A stretch of DNA of 64,000 nucleotides. Origin: Emydura subglobosa (taxonomy: Eukaryota > Chordata > Testudines > Chelidae). The DNA lies in assembly GCA_007922225.1 (NCBI GenBank), contig ML679961.1:67345075-67409074 (forward strand), given 5' to 3'. A program made the translations under genes and the position numbers. Shown one piece after another: positions 45,247 through 56,644 of the stretch (positions within the stretch are counted from its first letter, which is position 1; each line of letters begins with the position of its first letter). The notes beneath the pieces are model-generated. The model saw nothing but the letters and a program-made list of their open reading frames with translations, made no database searches and was not told the DNA's origin.

Positions 45247-46200
45247 GTATATACATATACATACACATACATCCAAGGGTAAGGAACAACAATGGGGAGG
45301 GTAGGTGTTAGCAAAGTCCATTCAGTTAGAGTAGATGAGGCCTATTCACAACCACTGATTAGAAGACAAGAATGTGTGAACAGTGACAATTATTTCTTGT
45401 AATGAGATAACCATTCCAAGTCCCTATTCAGACCCAGTTTGATTGTGGGGTTTGTTGCAGGGACAGGTTCCTGGGTTAATGTTCTTGTTGTATGGTGTAT
45501 GGTTGCTGGTGAGTATTTGCTTCAGGTTGGGGGGCTGTCTGTAAGCAAGAATAGGTCTGCCTCCCACGGCTTGTAGATCCTTAATGATGTGTTGGAGAGA
45601 TTTTAGCTGGGGGCTGTAGGTGATGGCCCGTGGTGTTCTGTTGGTTTTTTTTGTTGGGTCTGTCTTGTAGTAGGTGACTTCTGGGTACCCGTCTAGCTCT
45701 GTCAATTTGTTTCTTCACCTCTCCAGGTGGGTATTATAGTTTTAATAATGTTTTATGGAGATCCTGTAGGTGTTTGTCTCTGTCTGAGGGACGGGAGCAA
45801 ATCCGGTTGTATCTTAGGGCTTGGCTGTAGACAATGGATCATGTAATGTGTCCAGGGTGGAAGCTAGGCATGAAGATGTGTACTGCGGTCAGTTGGTTTT
45901 CGGTATAGGATGGTATTAATGTGACCATCCTTTATTTGGATTGTAGTGTCCAGGAAGTGGATTTCTTGTGTGGACTGGTCTAGACTGAGGTTGATGGTAA
46001 AGTGGAAATTATTGAAATCCCGGTAGAATTCTTCGAGGGACTCTTTTCCGTGGGTCTAGATGATGAAAATGTCATCAATGTAGAGTAGGTAAAGAAGAGG
46101 TGGTTGGGGACGAGTTTTGAGGAAGCAGTATTCTAGGTCAGCCATAAAAATGTTGGCATACTGTGGAGCCTGCAGGTGCCCATAGCTGTGCCACTGACTT
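45035..46200 (-). mobile_element. Penelope-like retroelement, 3' part
   Basis: The minus strand from 46,160 reads YANIFMADLEYCFLKTRPQP and then LLYIDDIFII, the RT catalytic box, followed by a TAG stop. EEFYRDFNNFHFTI, FLDTTIQIKDG and RKPTDRSTHLHA follow. After frame changes, the 93-codon frame at 45,705-45,424 has RPILAYRQPPNLKQIL and a PGTCPCN motif, the linker typical of Penelope-like elements before the GIY-YIG endonuclease. That endonuclease is not present. The remainder to 45,035 contains CGAAAGCTTATGCCTGC and GTTAGTCTTTAAAGTGC, probably the non-coding 3' end. It is inactive. Confidence 0.8.
45190..45264. repeat. (TA)n(TG)n(TA)n microsatellite
   Basis: Three adjacent alternating tracts, TA then TG then TA, inside the 3' part of the Penelope-like element. 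Confidence 0.9.
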
Positions 46201-46367
46201 AAAGTTAGGATCCTAGGTTAGTTTCTACAATAGAAATTGAGTGTTAGAGGGTCAGAATGCCAAAAAAAAAAATTCTTTCTGAGTTCCCATCTAGAACAAA
46301 AAGCAACGAATTTGCCCTTCATTCGTGCCGTTCAATTGCAAATTTGATAGTTGGCTTGGGGGTGGGG

Positions 46368-46862
46368 TGGATATGATAGAGGTCTATAAAATCATGAATG
46401 GTGTGGAAAAAGGGAATAGAGAAGTGTTATTTATGCTTTCACAGAATAGTAGACCCCTGCTCTCCTGGTTTTTGTAATGACATTAAAGGTAGCAGGTTGA
46501 ATATAAACAAGAGAAGATATTTTTTCACACAATTCACAATTAACCTGTGGAACTAATTGCCATGGAATGATGTCATGGCCAAAAGTATAACTGGATTAAA
46601 AAAAGAACTGGATAAGTTCATGGAAGACAGGTCCATTTATAACTGTTAGCCAAGATGGTCAGGGATGCAAACCCATACTGGGGTTGACTCTAAACCTCTG
46701 ACTGTCAGAAGTGGAGGACAGGGTAGATCACTCCATAATTGTCTTGCTCTGTATACTTCCGCTCAAGCTCTGGTACAGACAACTGAGACATTCTGAGACA
46801 GAATACTGGGCAAGATGGACCATAGCCTGACTCCATATGGCAGCTCTTACGTTCGTATGTCA
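46368..46862 (+). mobile_element. CR1 LINE 3' end
   Basis: Starts with GATATGATAGAGGTCTATAA and contains KRRYFFTQFTINLWN and SITGLKKELDKFMEDRS in frame (46,510-46,640), then the non-coding tail ACTGGGCAAGATGGACCATA ending at TTACGTTCGTATG. It matches the copy at 14,350-14,795 in block order. Severely 5'-truncated. It abuts the Penelope-like element. Confidence 0.9.
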
Positions 46863-46869
46863 TGCCTCT

Positions 46870-48410
46870 CCAACATCAGCCATAGCCTTTTCTCCTCATA
46901 CTAGTGAACGCTCTCTGATATACCCATCAGTCTTGCAAATGTGGGCACATATCTGTGGACTTCTGGGCACAGCTGCTGAGCCAATGTCAAAGGGAGAAAA
47001 AAAGATAAAATCATACCATAGCAGCCCTCCACTGATGCATTGGAATGTAAAGTGATAAAGTATCTATTTTCCCTTAGTTTTTAATTCCAAACTGGTATTA
47101 TTACAGACTGGCTCAGACACTGATATGGTAAGCAGATTGCCATTGGCTCTCTAGTATTGAGCTGCTACTCCCTTACCATTACTATTATTAAAGATTTGTA
47201 CTGCAGTAAAACCTGCCAGCCATAGTCAAAGATTCAGGTCACCATAGTTCTTGACACCATACACATATATAACAAAACAATCCTTGCCACAAGAATGTAC
47301 AATCTAAATATATGAGGAAAGTAAAAAGTTGATATAAACAAATAGACAGGGGAATACAAGGTAACATTCAGATGATCCAGGGAATTGTGGATTCCAAACA
47401 TTTCAAAGGACAAATTTAATAATACCCATTAATTAACTGCATGCAGCTCTTGCCTTGGATGACCTCACCTTGAGCAAGATTCCCAAAAGGGAAAGAAGAA
47501 AATTGTTCCAGGGACTTACCTGAAAGATAACTGGGGAGAGATGTTGCAACTTTATTTTCTCATATGATCTTTCTGGCTGAACTAAGCAAGTGGTGAAACA
47601 TTGTTAATTATTATAACCACAGATACATCTATCCAGCCACCAAGGTATATGGCAAAGTATTAGAATATCTTTAGTGTGACTGATTCTCAGACATAGTGGC
47701 CACAGACTGAAGAAAAGTCAGGGCTGAAGTAAACAGTGTATTGTATTAGGATGCCTGTGGGGCATACAACTGGACTTACTAGTGTGTGAAATTAAATTAA
47801 TTTTAAATATTTGCTTAATGTCATAATGACACTACTGCTGGTTTTCATGCCTTCGAGCATACTGCCTTAAACCAAAGAAAACCATACAGCACTGGGATTG
47901 GTTTTGCATGCATTGTAGATGTTACTGGATCTGGGATGGCAGATAAAATGTGATGCAAATACTTTGGTCAAAATCCCATGGTTTGTGCTCTAGCAATTCA
48001 ATACTCCTGGTTTTTTGTTTTATGTTGTGGTCCATGTGCCTTTTGTGGGTTTTTTTTTTTTTTTTAACCTGCACTTCAGGTCTGACCATGTGACATAGCT
48101 CTGCCAGCTCCTTAGCAAGCTGTGCTGGTGGTTTCTGTTCTGAGCTAGTGGGTTTAGTACTAGAGAGGGTGCAGACCAGGAGAGTGACAAAGGGAAAAGA
48201 TAGAGAAGAGGAGATTCCACACTTTCACCCTTTTCTAACTATATCTGCCCTTTTACAAATGCTAAAGGCAACAGTCATGTGAATCTAGAAGCAAGTTTCC
48301 CAAACCAGAATAAAAGGAAATAAACAGTTAAAATGTAGAGGCTCCCTTATCACCACAAGAACTCCTCCTCCACTGGGCAATAATCAGTAGGTGTCACTCC
48401 AAGAACTTTT
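46870..48410. other. No recognised feature
   Basis: AT-rich. T-run at 48,050-48,065. No conserved frame. Confidence 0.5.
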
Positions 48411-48419
48411 AGGGATATG

Positions 48420-48900
48420 CTTCAGTTGGTGCAAGCTCAAGTGATTGAGTGTCCATGTGGATACATCCCACTATCATGGTAATGCACTCAGCACAAATAG
48501 TCCTCCCATGGAAGTCACTTGAAGCTGCAGGTGCTCAGCACTTCTAGCAAAAATAGGACCTAGGTTTCTCAAGCTGGGCCTCCTGAAAATGAGGAGCACA
48601 CAATTAATGGACACCTCTGAAAATTCTGTTTTAAATTACTTGCCCCATGTCACGCAGGAAGTTTGTAGTGAAGCCAGGAATAGAATTCAGTTCAGTACCA
48701 TAACTGCAAAACCATTCTTCTTCTTCCCACAGCCTTCTCCTTCATTAACTACATGCTTTTCAACTCTTGAAACAAATGAGTCGGGCTCATGTAACAACTT
48801 AATTTACTACACAACTCTTCCTTTTTCACTATCAGAAAACGATCCGTGCCCTGAATAAATGGGAATTCCATCATGTGAAACCCTAATCAGCCCTGCACAG
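48420..48900. repeat. Dispersed repeat, partial copy
   Basis: Shares with 40,200-40,560 the order TTGACTTCAGCTGCAG / CTTGAAGCTGCAGGTGCTCA, then CACACAATTA, then ACTTGCYYMATGTCACRCAGGAA-like and AGAATTCAGTTC-like blocks. The two ORFs over the copies (48,589-48,858 and 40,296-40,685) both begin MRxTQL, which reflects the shared repeat and not a gene. Confidence 0.55.
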
Positions 48901-48939
48901 AATCTCAGTAAGCAGAGCTGTAGCCATGTCAGTCCCCGG

Positions 48940-49036
48940 ATATTAGAGAGACAAGGTGAGCGAGGTTTGTCTTTCTCTCACCAACAGAAGTTGGTCTAAT
49001 GAAAGATATTACTTCACTCACCTTGTCTCTCTAGAA
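48940..49036. mobile_element. Palindromic MITE
   Basis: Inverted ends: TTAGAGAGACAAGGTGAGCG at the left and CACTCACCTTGTCTCTCTAG at the right, with CACCAACAGAAGTTGGTCTA as a second palindrome at the centre. A single-arm fragment lies at 24,735. The upstream GTAAGCAGAGCTGTAGCCAT portion may be part of a longer form. Confidence 0.7.
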
Positions 49037-49039
49037 TCT

Positions 49040-51410
49040 CAATAACATGTTGACACAGGTCTTTCAGATCCTCAGTACAGACTTCTACCACTTGAGCTAA
49101 AGGACTGCTTAGTTAAATTTAGTGGATTTGGGGTAAAGTTAAAAACCACACAGAGATACACCAAAGGCCCTAGTATCCCCTCACAGGATACAAGTATATC
49201 CAATTAAAGCCAGCAAACAGGTTTTCTTCTCCCTAAAGTTCACTGGCTCTGATTTTCCTTTATTTTGTGGCCCTTTTGTACTAGTACAAAATCATAAAAG
49301 ACTCTTAAATGCAATATAGCCAATTCTCAAGATTTTATTGCAACATTCACAACATTTGGTGTTTTTCTTCAAGCCTAAGGCACTGGAGTCAAGTGAATAA
49401 ACCAGAATTGCAGCTGTCACTTAGAATAGTAAATTCTAGCCCTTGCAGTTGTGAAGATAAGCTTGAAAACCATGAACCTGAACAGTTCAAAAGTCAGAAG
49501 ACAAAAATAATACATTTGGAGTTCTTTTTAAAAATCTCCTGATTCTGAGGGGCCTGACAGATGATTCTTGAACATTTGAAGTTGACAAGACTGTAAATGC
49601 TCCTTGCAAAATACTGCTATAGAGGAGTTCTGTGGCTGTCATAACAGCAATACCTTAGTATTCACCTGGCTTCTGTGATATGAAGAATGTTGAGGATGGG
49701 TCAGAGTTCATTGTGCTCTTCCTATTCTGTGTTTGGGTAGTGCCCCCGGAGGACCACTATAAACTGGCAGAATTTAAAGCAGCCCTGAGAACAAGGCCAA
49801 AATTATGGAGGCACAAGTATGGCTTTTCCTGGGACTGCAGAAAAGTAAGAACAGATCTCCAAGTCTTGAACCCTGTTCTCCCATACAGGACTGGAGCAAA
49901 GCAGGGTGAGAACAAGACTCCATATCTGGATCTGGTCGATTTAAAAAGCATGCCAAAAAATTGTGTCTGACCAAGAGTTCTGAAAGTGAAGAATCTACTT
50001 TTTTTGATGTCGTTATCCATTTTAAATAAAGATGGTGTGCAATTGTGGAAACAAAGACTGGGAAAGAAATCCAAAGATCTGCACTCACTTATTTTGTCTT
50101 CTCATTCCAGAAATCTAGACCCCTTACCATGCAGAATAAAAATATTAAAGATAAATACTAATCTCTTGGGGCTGTTATGTGAAACATTTTCATTAATAGC
50201 TACTTAAGATTCATATAGGTATACTGTCAATGTCACAGTAATTGGGGAAATAAAAGGAAACCCTCAGTGTTATATAAGTGTGTTTTGTATATTTTAAGGT
50301 GATTGTTAAAATGTCAATTATTCAGCATCTGTAAAAAGTTTTTAAAATTCTAAAGAATGCTTTAGAAATTGTAAAGATCCTTTCAAAGATCATTTCTATA
50401 AGTACTTTTTAAACCATTGGAATTTGTAATAAAGGTTCCATTGATTTAGGACCTGATTTCAAAAACCTGTAGAAATCCATAATCCCTAACCAACCAAATT
50501 AATTTAAACATAAATTAGTACCATCACAAAATGTTTAAAAACATTTAAAATAATATCCATATGTATGTACAGCACAGGGTGTAATAGATCAGCAAAATAT
50601 GCATTTTTTATTTTCCTGGTGCATTTTTGGAGTTGTTTTAAACTGCTTTTTAAATGCCTTTTGGTACATCTGCATGAGTATAAGTGTAGAAACTGTTCAA
50701 GCTTCCACCTCTGGGAAAAAATAGATTATCTATTGTGATTCACTGAGGAATATTGCTCAGACAAGATATAAAATAGCACTTCAGTAGAAGATACAGAAGC
50801 ACTTAAAATAGCTGCAGTGAAACTAAATGAACTTTTGAGTCCCATTTATCAAAGCACTTGCAGTTTCCAGTTCAAAGCAGGAGAAACAATAACAAATATT
50901 GCACAAGAAATGTTATCTGTATCCAAAACATTTTAGTAAAGTGTTTTTATAAATCTGTTCTCTCTTGCCACTTCCACTCTTGCAGTGTTTTTTATCTGAG
51001 TTCTGACCACTTTTTGTTGTCATGTAGTTTTGTGTCTTACTATGCAGTGGTTTTATAATAAGCAAAGATTTGGAGGTCAAGGAGGAGGGAGGTACAAAAA
51101 TATTATTAAAATGAAATGGACAGGTTGTGGAATACATTTTCTCATGGATACCCCATAAATATAAGCTGTCTGTGTTTAAATGCAAGATGCAGCTTTTCAG
51201 TGGTGTTTTTTCTGAGCGAATTAAACAGGGACAACTCCATTACCAAACCAGCTTTCCTGTGACCTTCAAGTGAGCAGAACTGGTCTGTTCCATAAGGTTG
51301 TATTGGGGTACTTGAAAATGTAAAGGTATGGACCTTCAATATATATATTTTTTTAATTAATTTTAAGAAAATCCAACTACATATAATGTAACCATATATA
51401 TAACTCTTCT
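49040..51410. other. No recognised feature
   Basis: Unassigned. The overlapping frames on both strands at 49,680-50,088 (about 100 codons each) show no known domain, and neither strand has a coding signature I can support. Confidence 0.45.
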
Positions 51411-51419
51411 GCCAGTCGG

Positions 51420-52930
51420 GGTCAACCACAACAAGGGCCAGGTTCAGTATCTAGGGGTTCCTTTTTACAATACAACTCAAAATCAGCTTGAGCCCCCATC
51501 CAGTTACCTGGGAATTTACACACCACCCCTTTTGGCACCTCCAAAGGCAATTCTTCCCCTCTTGTAAGCAGTGGCGTACCAAGGAGGCCAGGGGGCAGAG
51601 GGAGCTGCTTGGAGAAGCTGCCCCCCCCCAGGTCACAGGCTGCCAAGGCCCTGTGGCTGCACCGATCCCACTCAGGCCTGCCGGCAGCCGAGGACTCCCG
51701 CTGCAGAGGGAGCAGGCATCCTCTCAGCCTGTCCGCCCCCACTCTGTGCACAACAAGGGAGCCAGGGGGACCAGATCCCGTCACGCCCCTCCCCCACTGC
51801 CGGGTGCCCCAGGGGCATCTGCTCCTGTCACTCCTGTTCCCAGCCACACCCGCGTCCCCCACAGTGGGAGGGGAGTGGGGGAGAGCAGGAAACAGGCCCA
51901 CAGGCCCCCCCCCCCCATAGGGCGCTGCTGCAGCCGCCAACAGGAGAGCACAAATGTAAGCTGCCGAGCACTGGGGACCCACTGAATGCCACTGCTTGCA
52001 AGCACAGAGTCTGGGTGTATAAAGAAATCCTTTTAATAAAAGGAAGGAGGTAACTCGGCAATAGTTTGAGGAAACAGTGCAAACAGGACTCAAACACAAA
52101 ATCCAGTGAACAAGACCCCCACCCCCGAGAGTATGTAGGCAGTGTCCTTTGCCTTCCCTTCTTGGTTCCCCATACACCCCACTCACAGTTGTTGTTCCTG
52201 GTCAGTGATGACCTAGAGCTTGAGGGTGCTTCTGGATGTGTCCACCTCCCACCATGCTCAGGGGAGAAAGGGGCACAATGCTTGCCCATCCCTGCTGGCC
52301 ACTCATGCTCCACCGGCTGCCCTGCTGGCTGCCCCGCTAGCCACTCGTGCTCCACCCTGCTGGCTGCCCTGCCTGCTAGCTGTTATGCTCTCTGTGCATC
52401 GATCTCTTGAGGTTTCACCCAGCTCTCAGTGATTTCAGCTCTCAGTGATCTCAGCTCTTGTTGGAGAAACCTTGATGTTGAAGCAGGCAGGAATGCTGTC
52501 CCATCACTTTAACAAAACATAAGACTCCAAAAGGAATCTTAATTAGCTCTATCTTTGAAAAGTAGGAGGGAGAGATCAACCATGCCTGGGGCTTTTAGGC
52601 AGAGCCCACACTTCGAGGCAGGAATACCTGTCCCCACCCCCTGCTACCTTCACAAGGCTCTGGCATCCAAATGCCTGCCCAGTTCTCTTCTGATGAAAGC
52701 AAACTTTTCATCAGAACAGGTTATTCACAGTTCTGCTGCCATTTGTTCATACAATAAGGGGGGCAACATTTCATTACTCCCTTAATTAACACCAACACCA
52801 GCCACATGATCATTTGGGGAAAGCATTTCCATAATGCTGAGCACCTAGGTGGGATAATGCAAATACAGTGTTCCCCTCCAGCCCCAGCTGGTTCAGCAAG
52901 GGAGGGTCACTTAGCTCCTCGTTACATATA
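51420..52930. repeat. LTR-like dispersed repeat, split by a hAT MITE
   Basis: The left part (51,420-51,568) and right part (52,003-52,930) join seamlessly at CTTGTAAG if the MITE is removed. The right part has AGAAATCCTTTTAATAAAAG, several CCACTCRTGCTCCACC and GGCTGCCC units (52,298-52,380), and repeated CAGCTCTCAGTGAT (52,428-52,460). I recall such sequence as an LTR-type repeat of turtles. The 254-codon minus frame across it is chance. Confidence 0.5.
51569..51994. mobile_element. hAT-type MITE with 8-bp target duplication
   Basis: Termini are CAGTGGCGTACC and its inverted partner ending in GAATGCCACTG. They are flanked by CTTGTAAG (51,561-51,568) and CTTGCAAG (51,995-52,002), an 8-bp duplication with one mismatch. 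CAGTGGC ends and 8-bp duplications define hAT transposons. At 426 bp, with no transposase, it is non-autonomous. The GC-rich interior explains the false ORFs on both strands. Confidence 0.8.
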
Positions 52931-53039
52931 AATAAAATAATTCTAACAAAATATCCATAGACATAATAAAATTATGCAGACCATCCTTTATAATCAGTAA
53001 CGGTTCTGTAAGATTAAAAGTAGTCAGTCAGTCAATACA

Positions 53040-53830
53040 GACTTGTTATAGGTGGGACTGGTAGCACTGCCTATTATTAAAGTGGCCCAACACTTCCCAA
53101 CATAAGACCCTGTTTTCAGTTGCTTGTAACTCTGCCAAACTTTAACCACTTGGACTGAAATTTTCCATCCTGGGTGTCTGCTTTGGGCTGAATTATTGTA
53201 GAAAATTTCAGCCACAATGATCCAGCCATTTCTGAGAACAAGAAGCGGGAAAAATACGTTTTATCAATGCTTAAAAATTCTGTCTAAATTTGGCCAAGTT
53301 TTAATCTTTTGGATGGGAAAAATAGCAGTTTACACATAATCAGCAGAGATTTACTGGAGCTTCACATCTAAATTCCCCACAGATTCCATCCACACTGGGC
53401 ATGTGCCAGCCCAAGGATGAGCAGGACTTTCCCTGTAATTACAAGTCTAGGCTACTGAAGGTTCAGCAGCAGAACCAAGAGCTGAAGTGAGGCAGCTTGG
53501 AGGTGGAAACTACCTGATTTGAATGCAGAAAGGACAAGAGGCAACTCTGGAGTGGTAGGGAGTAAACTGGGACAAGGAGTTCGGGAGATGGAGAGAGAGA
53601 CTGGGACTGGAGGAGGAAGGGAATTGGGGTGGGGGGCAGATTGGGACTGGGAGCTAGGAGGGAAGACATTGGGATTGACTGGGTAAGGGGAAATAGTGTG
53701 TCATGTAATTAAAGACTGTATCAAAATGCATACACATCAGGGGGCTGAATTAAGGTTCCACAGGCAATCTTAATATTGCCATTTCCTATCTTCTAAGTGC
53801 TTGACTTTTCAACTTTAATAATGTGCTTTT
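53040..53830. repeat. Dispersed repeat, shortened copy
   Basis: It has the same parts as 38,110-40,740: a left block with CTGTTTTCAGTTGC and AGCCATTTCTGAGAACAAG, a purine-rich block with GGGACTGGAGGAGGAAGG (53,520-53,690), and the tail CATGTAATTAAAGACTGTAT to CTTTAATAATGTGC. It is internally deleted relative to the longer copy. Confidence 0.6.
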
Positions 53831-53834
53831 AACA

Positions 53835-54755
53835 TGGTATGTGTGTGTATGTATAAACACAAACTTTGAGAGCTGTTGGATGTTCAGCACTTCTGAAAAT
53901 CATCTCACTTATTTAGATACTATTTGTAAAAGCTTGGCATGTGTTTTCCTCTCTGGGTTTGGACTGCTTGCTAATTCCCAAAACTCCATTCCAGACTTAA
54001 AAGACTGAGTGTAAGAACAGATAATATTGTTCTTACCTGTATATTTGTCTTCTCATAACAGGAAATCCATATTGGATTTTTCCAAAAAATTTTTGTAAAT
54101 TATTTATTAATTGTTTTAGGACTTCAAGTGTTTGAATTTATCTACTTACAAGGCAGTTCTTAGGTTTACTATATATAGCAGCTGGGCACCAAAACCTCTC
54201 ACCAGTGAGCTGCCTCCATCTGTGCTAGTGAGTGTGGTCATCCCAGAAGTCCTTTCCTGACCAACAGATTTCCTATTGAGAAGACGAATTTACAAGTGAG
54301 AACAAAATTGTCTATTTTATAACATAAAGCAGTAATATGGGAAAAACCACTTTATAGTTTGGGTGGACAATATAATCACCTGTTCTCAGGTACACATATA
54401 CTGTAATAGCCCCTGACTGCCCTCTTCCCTTACATTGCCTTCACAGATCATACATGAACATATCTTCCAGGATGATCAGCTAATGAGAGTTTGTACTGTT
54501 ATTTTCTGTTTTACCGGATAAAGATGTTTTCACATGATATCCTGCTGGAGAGTTTTGGATGTCCAGTTTTCTGGAAACAAACCAAACACCACATGCAATT
54601 CAGTTAATCTGTTTTAAACTCAGCTATTTTGTAACTCACTTCTGTATGATTAATTACTATTGCTTCAAAAACAACAGCCAGAACAGCTCTAAAATCTCTC
54701 TCTCAAGCTATTAGTTGTTATTATATTTATCAATATTTGGCACAATACTGTTACA
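53835..54755. other. No recognised feature
   Basis: Unassigned AT-rich sequence. A (GT)n run follows at 54,764-54,777. Confidence 0.5.
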
Positions 54756-54857
54756 AAAGGTAGTATGTGTGTGTGTGATGCAATGATACCAAATCCCAAT
54801 GCCCACCAAGAGCCAATGGGTCTGTATCTCACCTGTAAAAGTTTGGGGTTGGCCCAG

Positions 54858-55866
54858 GGTGTCGGCCTCGGAGAGAGGCCACACCACTTCGCTATGGACA
54901 GGCAAACAGTCAGTAGCCTTGGCCCTCTGTCAGGGCGGGACAGGCAACGAATCTTTAGCCCTGAGCAGGCAAAATACACAGTCTCTAGCCCAGGCCCACA
55001 GGCCAGGACTGGCAAAACAAAATAGTCTCTACACCCAGGTCCTCAGTCCAGGCCGACAGGCAAAACAATAGTCTCTATACCCGGGTCCTCAGGCCAGGGT
55101 GGGGAAGGCAAGACAAACAGAGCAACCAGCTACAGCCTATCGAGGCTTAGCAGGACAAGGGGTCAGTCACCCCAGGTTTGGGGTGGCAAGGAAGGAGGGG
55201 GACGCAGGCCCAACTGACTCCACTGCATCCCAGCCCAGGGTCCTACCAGTGGCAGGGTGTTCTGCCACTGGGTCAGCGAGGTTCTCACTGAAACATGCTG
55301 ACTAGTGGCCTGGCGTGAGCAGAGCCAGACCTAGGCCAGCTATCCTTGGGTCACTTCCTCCACCCCTGTACCCAGGTACCTGTAGCCCATGTCATAGTCT
55401 AGCTCCTCGGGGTAGATGGCGAGGGGCAGCCCCCGCAGGCCCTCAGGGTCTGGCAGCTCCTCCAAGTTATTCGGGGCAGGCATCTCGGGCAAGTCGCAAG
55501 CAGCAGATAGCTTCTCCAAACCATAGGCAGCAGGCTGCTCTCCCCAGTCATGGACCGCAGGTAGCCCTTCCCAGTCGCTGGGGCCCGGTATCTTGGGCAA
55601 GCCCTCTACTCTTCTGCCGGTGGATAGCTCGGGTGGCCCTTTAACGGGATTGAGCTCAGGATCCAGCCCTGGGGAGAGACCTCCTTCTCCTCCGGCAGCT
55701 TCCCCCTGACTGAGCGACAAGGCTTGTCTTTTATACTTCCTGTCCCTCCCCCCCCCTGCACTTCCGGTTTGGAAGTGGCACGGTAACCGGGTCTGCCCAT
55801 CACGTGGTGTGTGTCAATCCCTCAGTGTCGGCCTTGGAGGGAGGCACACCGCTTTGCTACACCACC
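54858..55866 (-). mobile_element. LTR-type element with tandem arrays
   Basis: Both ends carry the same direct motif, on the plus strand GTGTCGGCC, GGAGRGAGGC, CACACC and TTYGCTA (54,858-54,896 and 55,826-55,861). The minus strand has a TATA box, AGTATAAAAGAC, at 55,735-55,729. Inside are a 44-46-bp tandem (GTCTCTA-starting units at 54,981, 55,025 and 55,071) and a 27-bp tandem at 55,425-55,613. The combination suggests LTR or leader sequence of a retrotransposon on the minus strand. No pol domain is seen, so the class is uncertain. Confidence 0.5.
55425..55613 (-). repeat. 27-bp minisatellite, 7 units in register
   Basis: Unit starts at 55,425, 55,452, 55,479, 55,506, 55,533, 55,560 and 55,587, exactly 27 bases apart and about 60-70% alike. 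Because 27 is divisible by three, the minus strand stays open and encodes nine-residue units such as NLEELPDPE and GLEKLSAAC. A further degenerate unit precedes it at 55,398. The surrounding minus frame (55,720-55,340) has no ATG at its start. Confidence 0.85.
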
Positions 55867-55869
55867 ACA

Positions 55870-56640
55870 AACACAAAATAAGTAACAGTCCAAATCTGTA
55901 ATTAGGACCTTCACAGGTTCTTGGCCTCTGCTGGCTTCTATCTGCCAGGGCCTCACCATAGGGAAGACTGACTCATATCAAAGGTGAACACAAAGATTTA
56001 TTGATACTAAACCAGAATACTGATAAGGAAACGCAGCAATGGGCAATAAACCATGGATCAGGAAAGTTTAAGACTCACGCCTCCTGACTATGTATCTACA
56101 ACTGGAACAAGATGAGGACTGAGACGACTCGGGACTGAAGGAATCAGGAGTGATGAGGATGACAAAAACAGGGACCACCGAAACCAGGACCAACTGGATT
56201 GAGGACACAGGATCACGAAGGGAGGGGAACGATGAAGGCTGGAGACAGGGACCAGACATGACAGAAACAGATCGATGCAAGAACAGGAACAGCGATGAAG
56301 GACAGGGTCGACGAAGGAATGGATTACTCATGGTAGGATCAGGTTCAACAAAGGTAAGTTCAACTATCATGGATGTCACAGAAAGAGAACGAGCATGAAC
56401 TGACTGGGGGCTCCACCTGGGCAGACAGCAGCCGTAAGAAATTTCCCTCGTTTTAAATATGACGACATCCACCAATCAAAACCCTTCCCTCTCCTCCTTT
56501 TGCACCCAGTGCGCTACTTTTGTGCATGGCACTTCAAATTTATGCACATAACCCTAGGGCTGTTTGCACATGTCCCCTAGCTTGCTAGGTGCACTTGGCA
56601 TCTGATGTTTTGCACACGGTACCAAGGAAGTTCAATTGTT
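55870..56640 (-). mobile_element. Possible LTR remnant
   Basis: On the minus strand there is an AATAAA signal near 56,002-55,997 and a TTTAAAACGAGG box near 56,455. The sequence ends next to the TGTAGCAAAGCGGTG start of the neighbouring element. A purine-rich plus-strand stretch with recurrent GGGACC, AGGAAC and ACAGG motifs fills 56,100-56,330. Boundaries and family are not established. Confidence 0.3.
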
Positions 56641-56644
56641 GTAT

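Noticed and set aside
40296..48858. Two related ORFs (40,296-40,685 and 48,589-48,858) as a paralogous gene pair
   Set aside because: Their similarity extends outside the frames into a dispersed repeat, and both are interrupted relative to each other by indels that change frame.
49680..50088. Overlapping ORFs of about 100 codons on both strands as a host exon
   Set aside because: Both strands are open over the same region, neither product is recognisable, and no splice sites bound them clearly.
51422..52186. 254-codon minus-strand ORF, the longest in the window
   Set aside because: It runs across the boundary of a hAT MITE and its host repeat, which cannot be one gene, and it has no recognisable domain.
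55340..55720. 126-codon minus ORF as a host gene
   Set aside because: It lacks an ATG at its start, is made largely of a 27-bp array and lies in an LTR-type repeat. It is kept only as a repeat finding.
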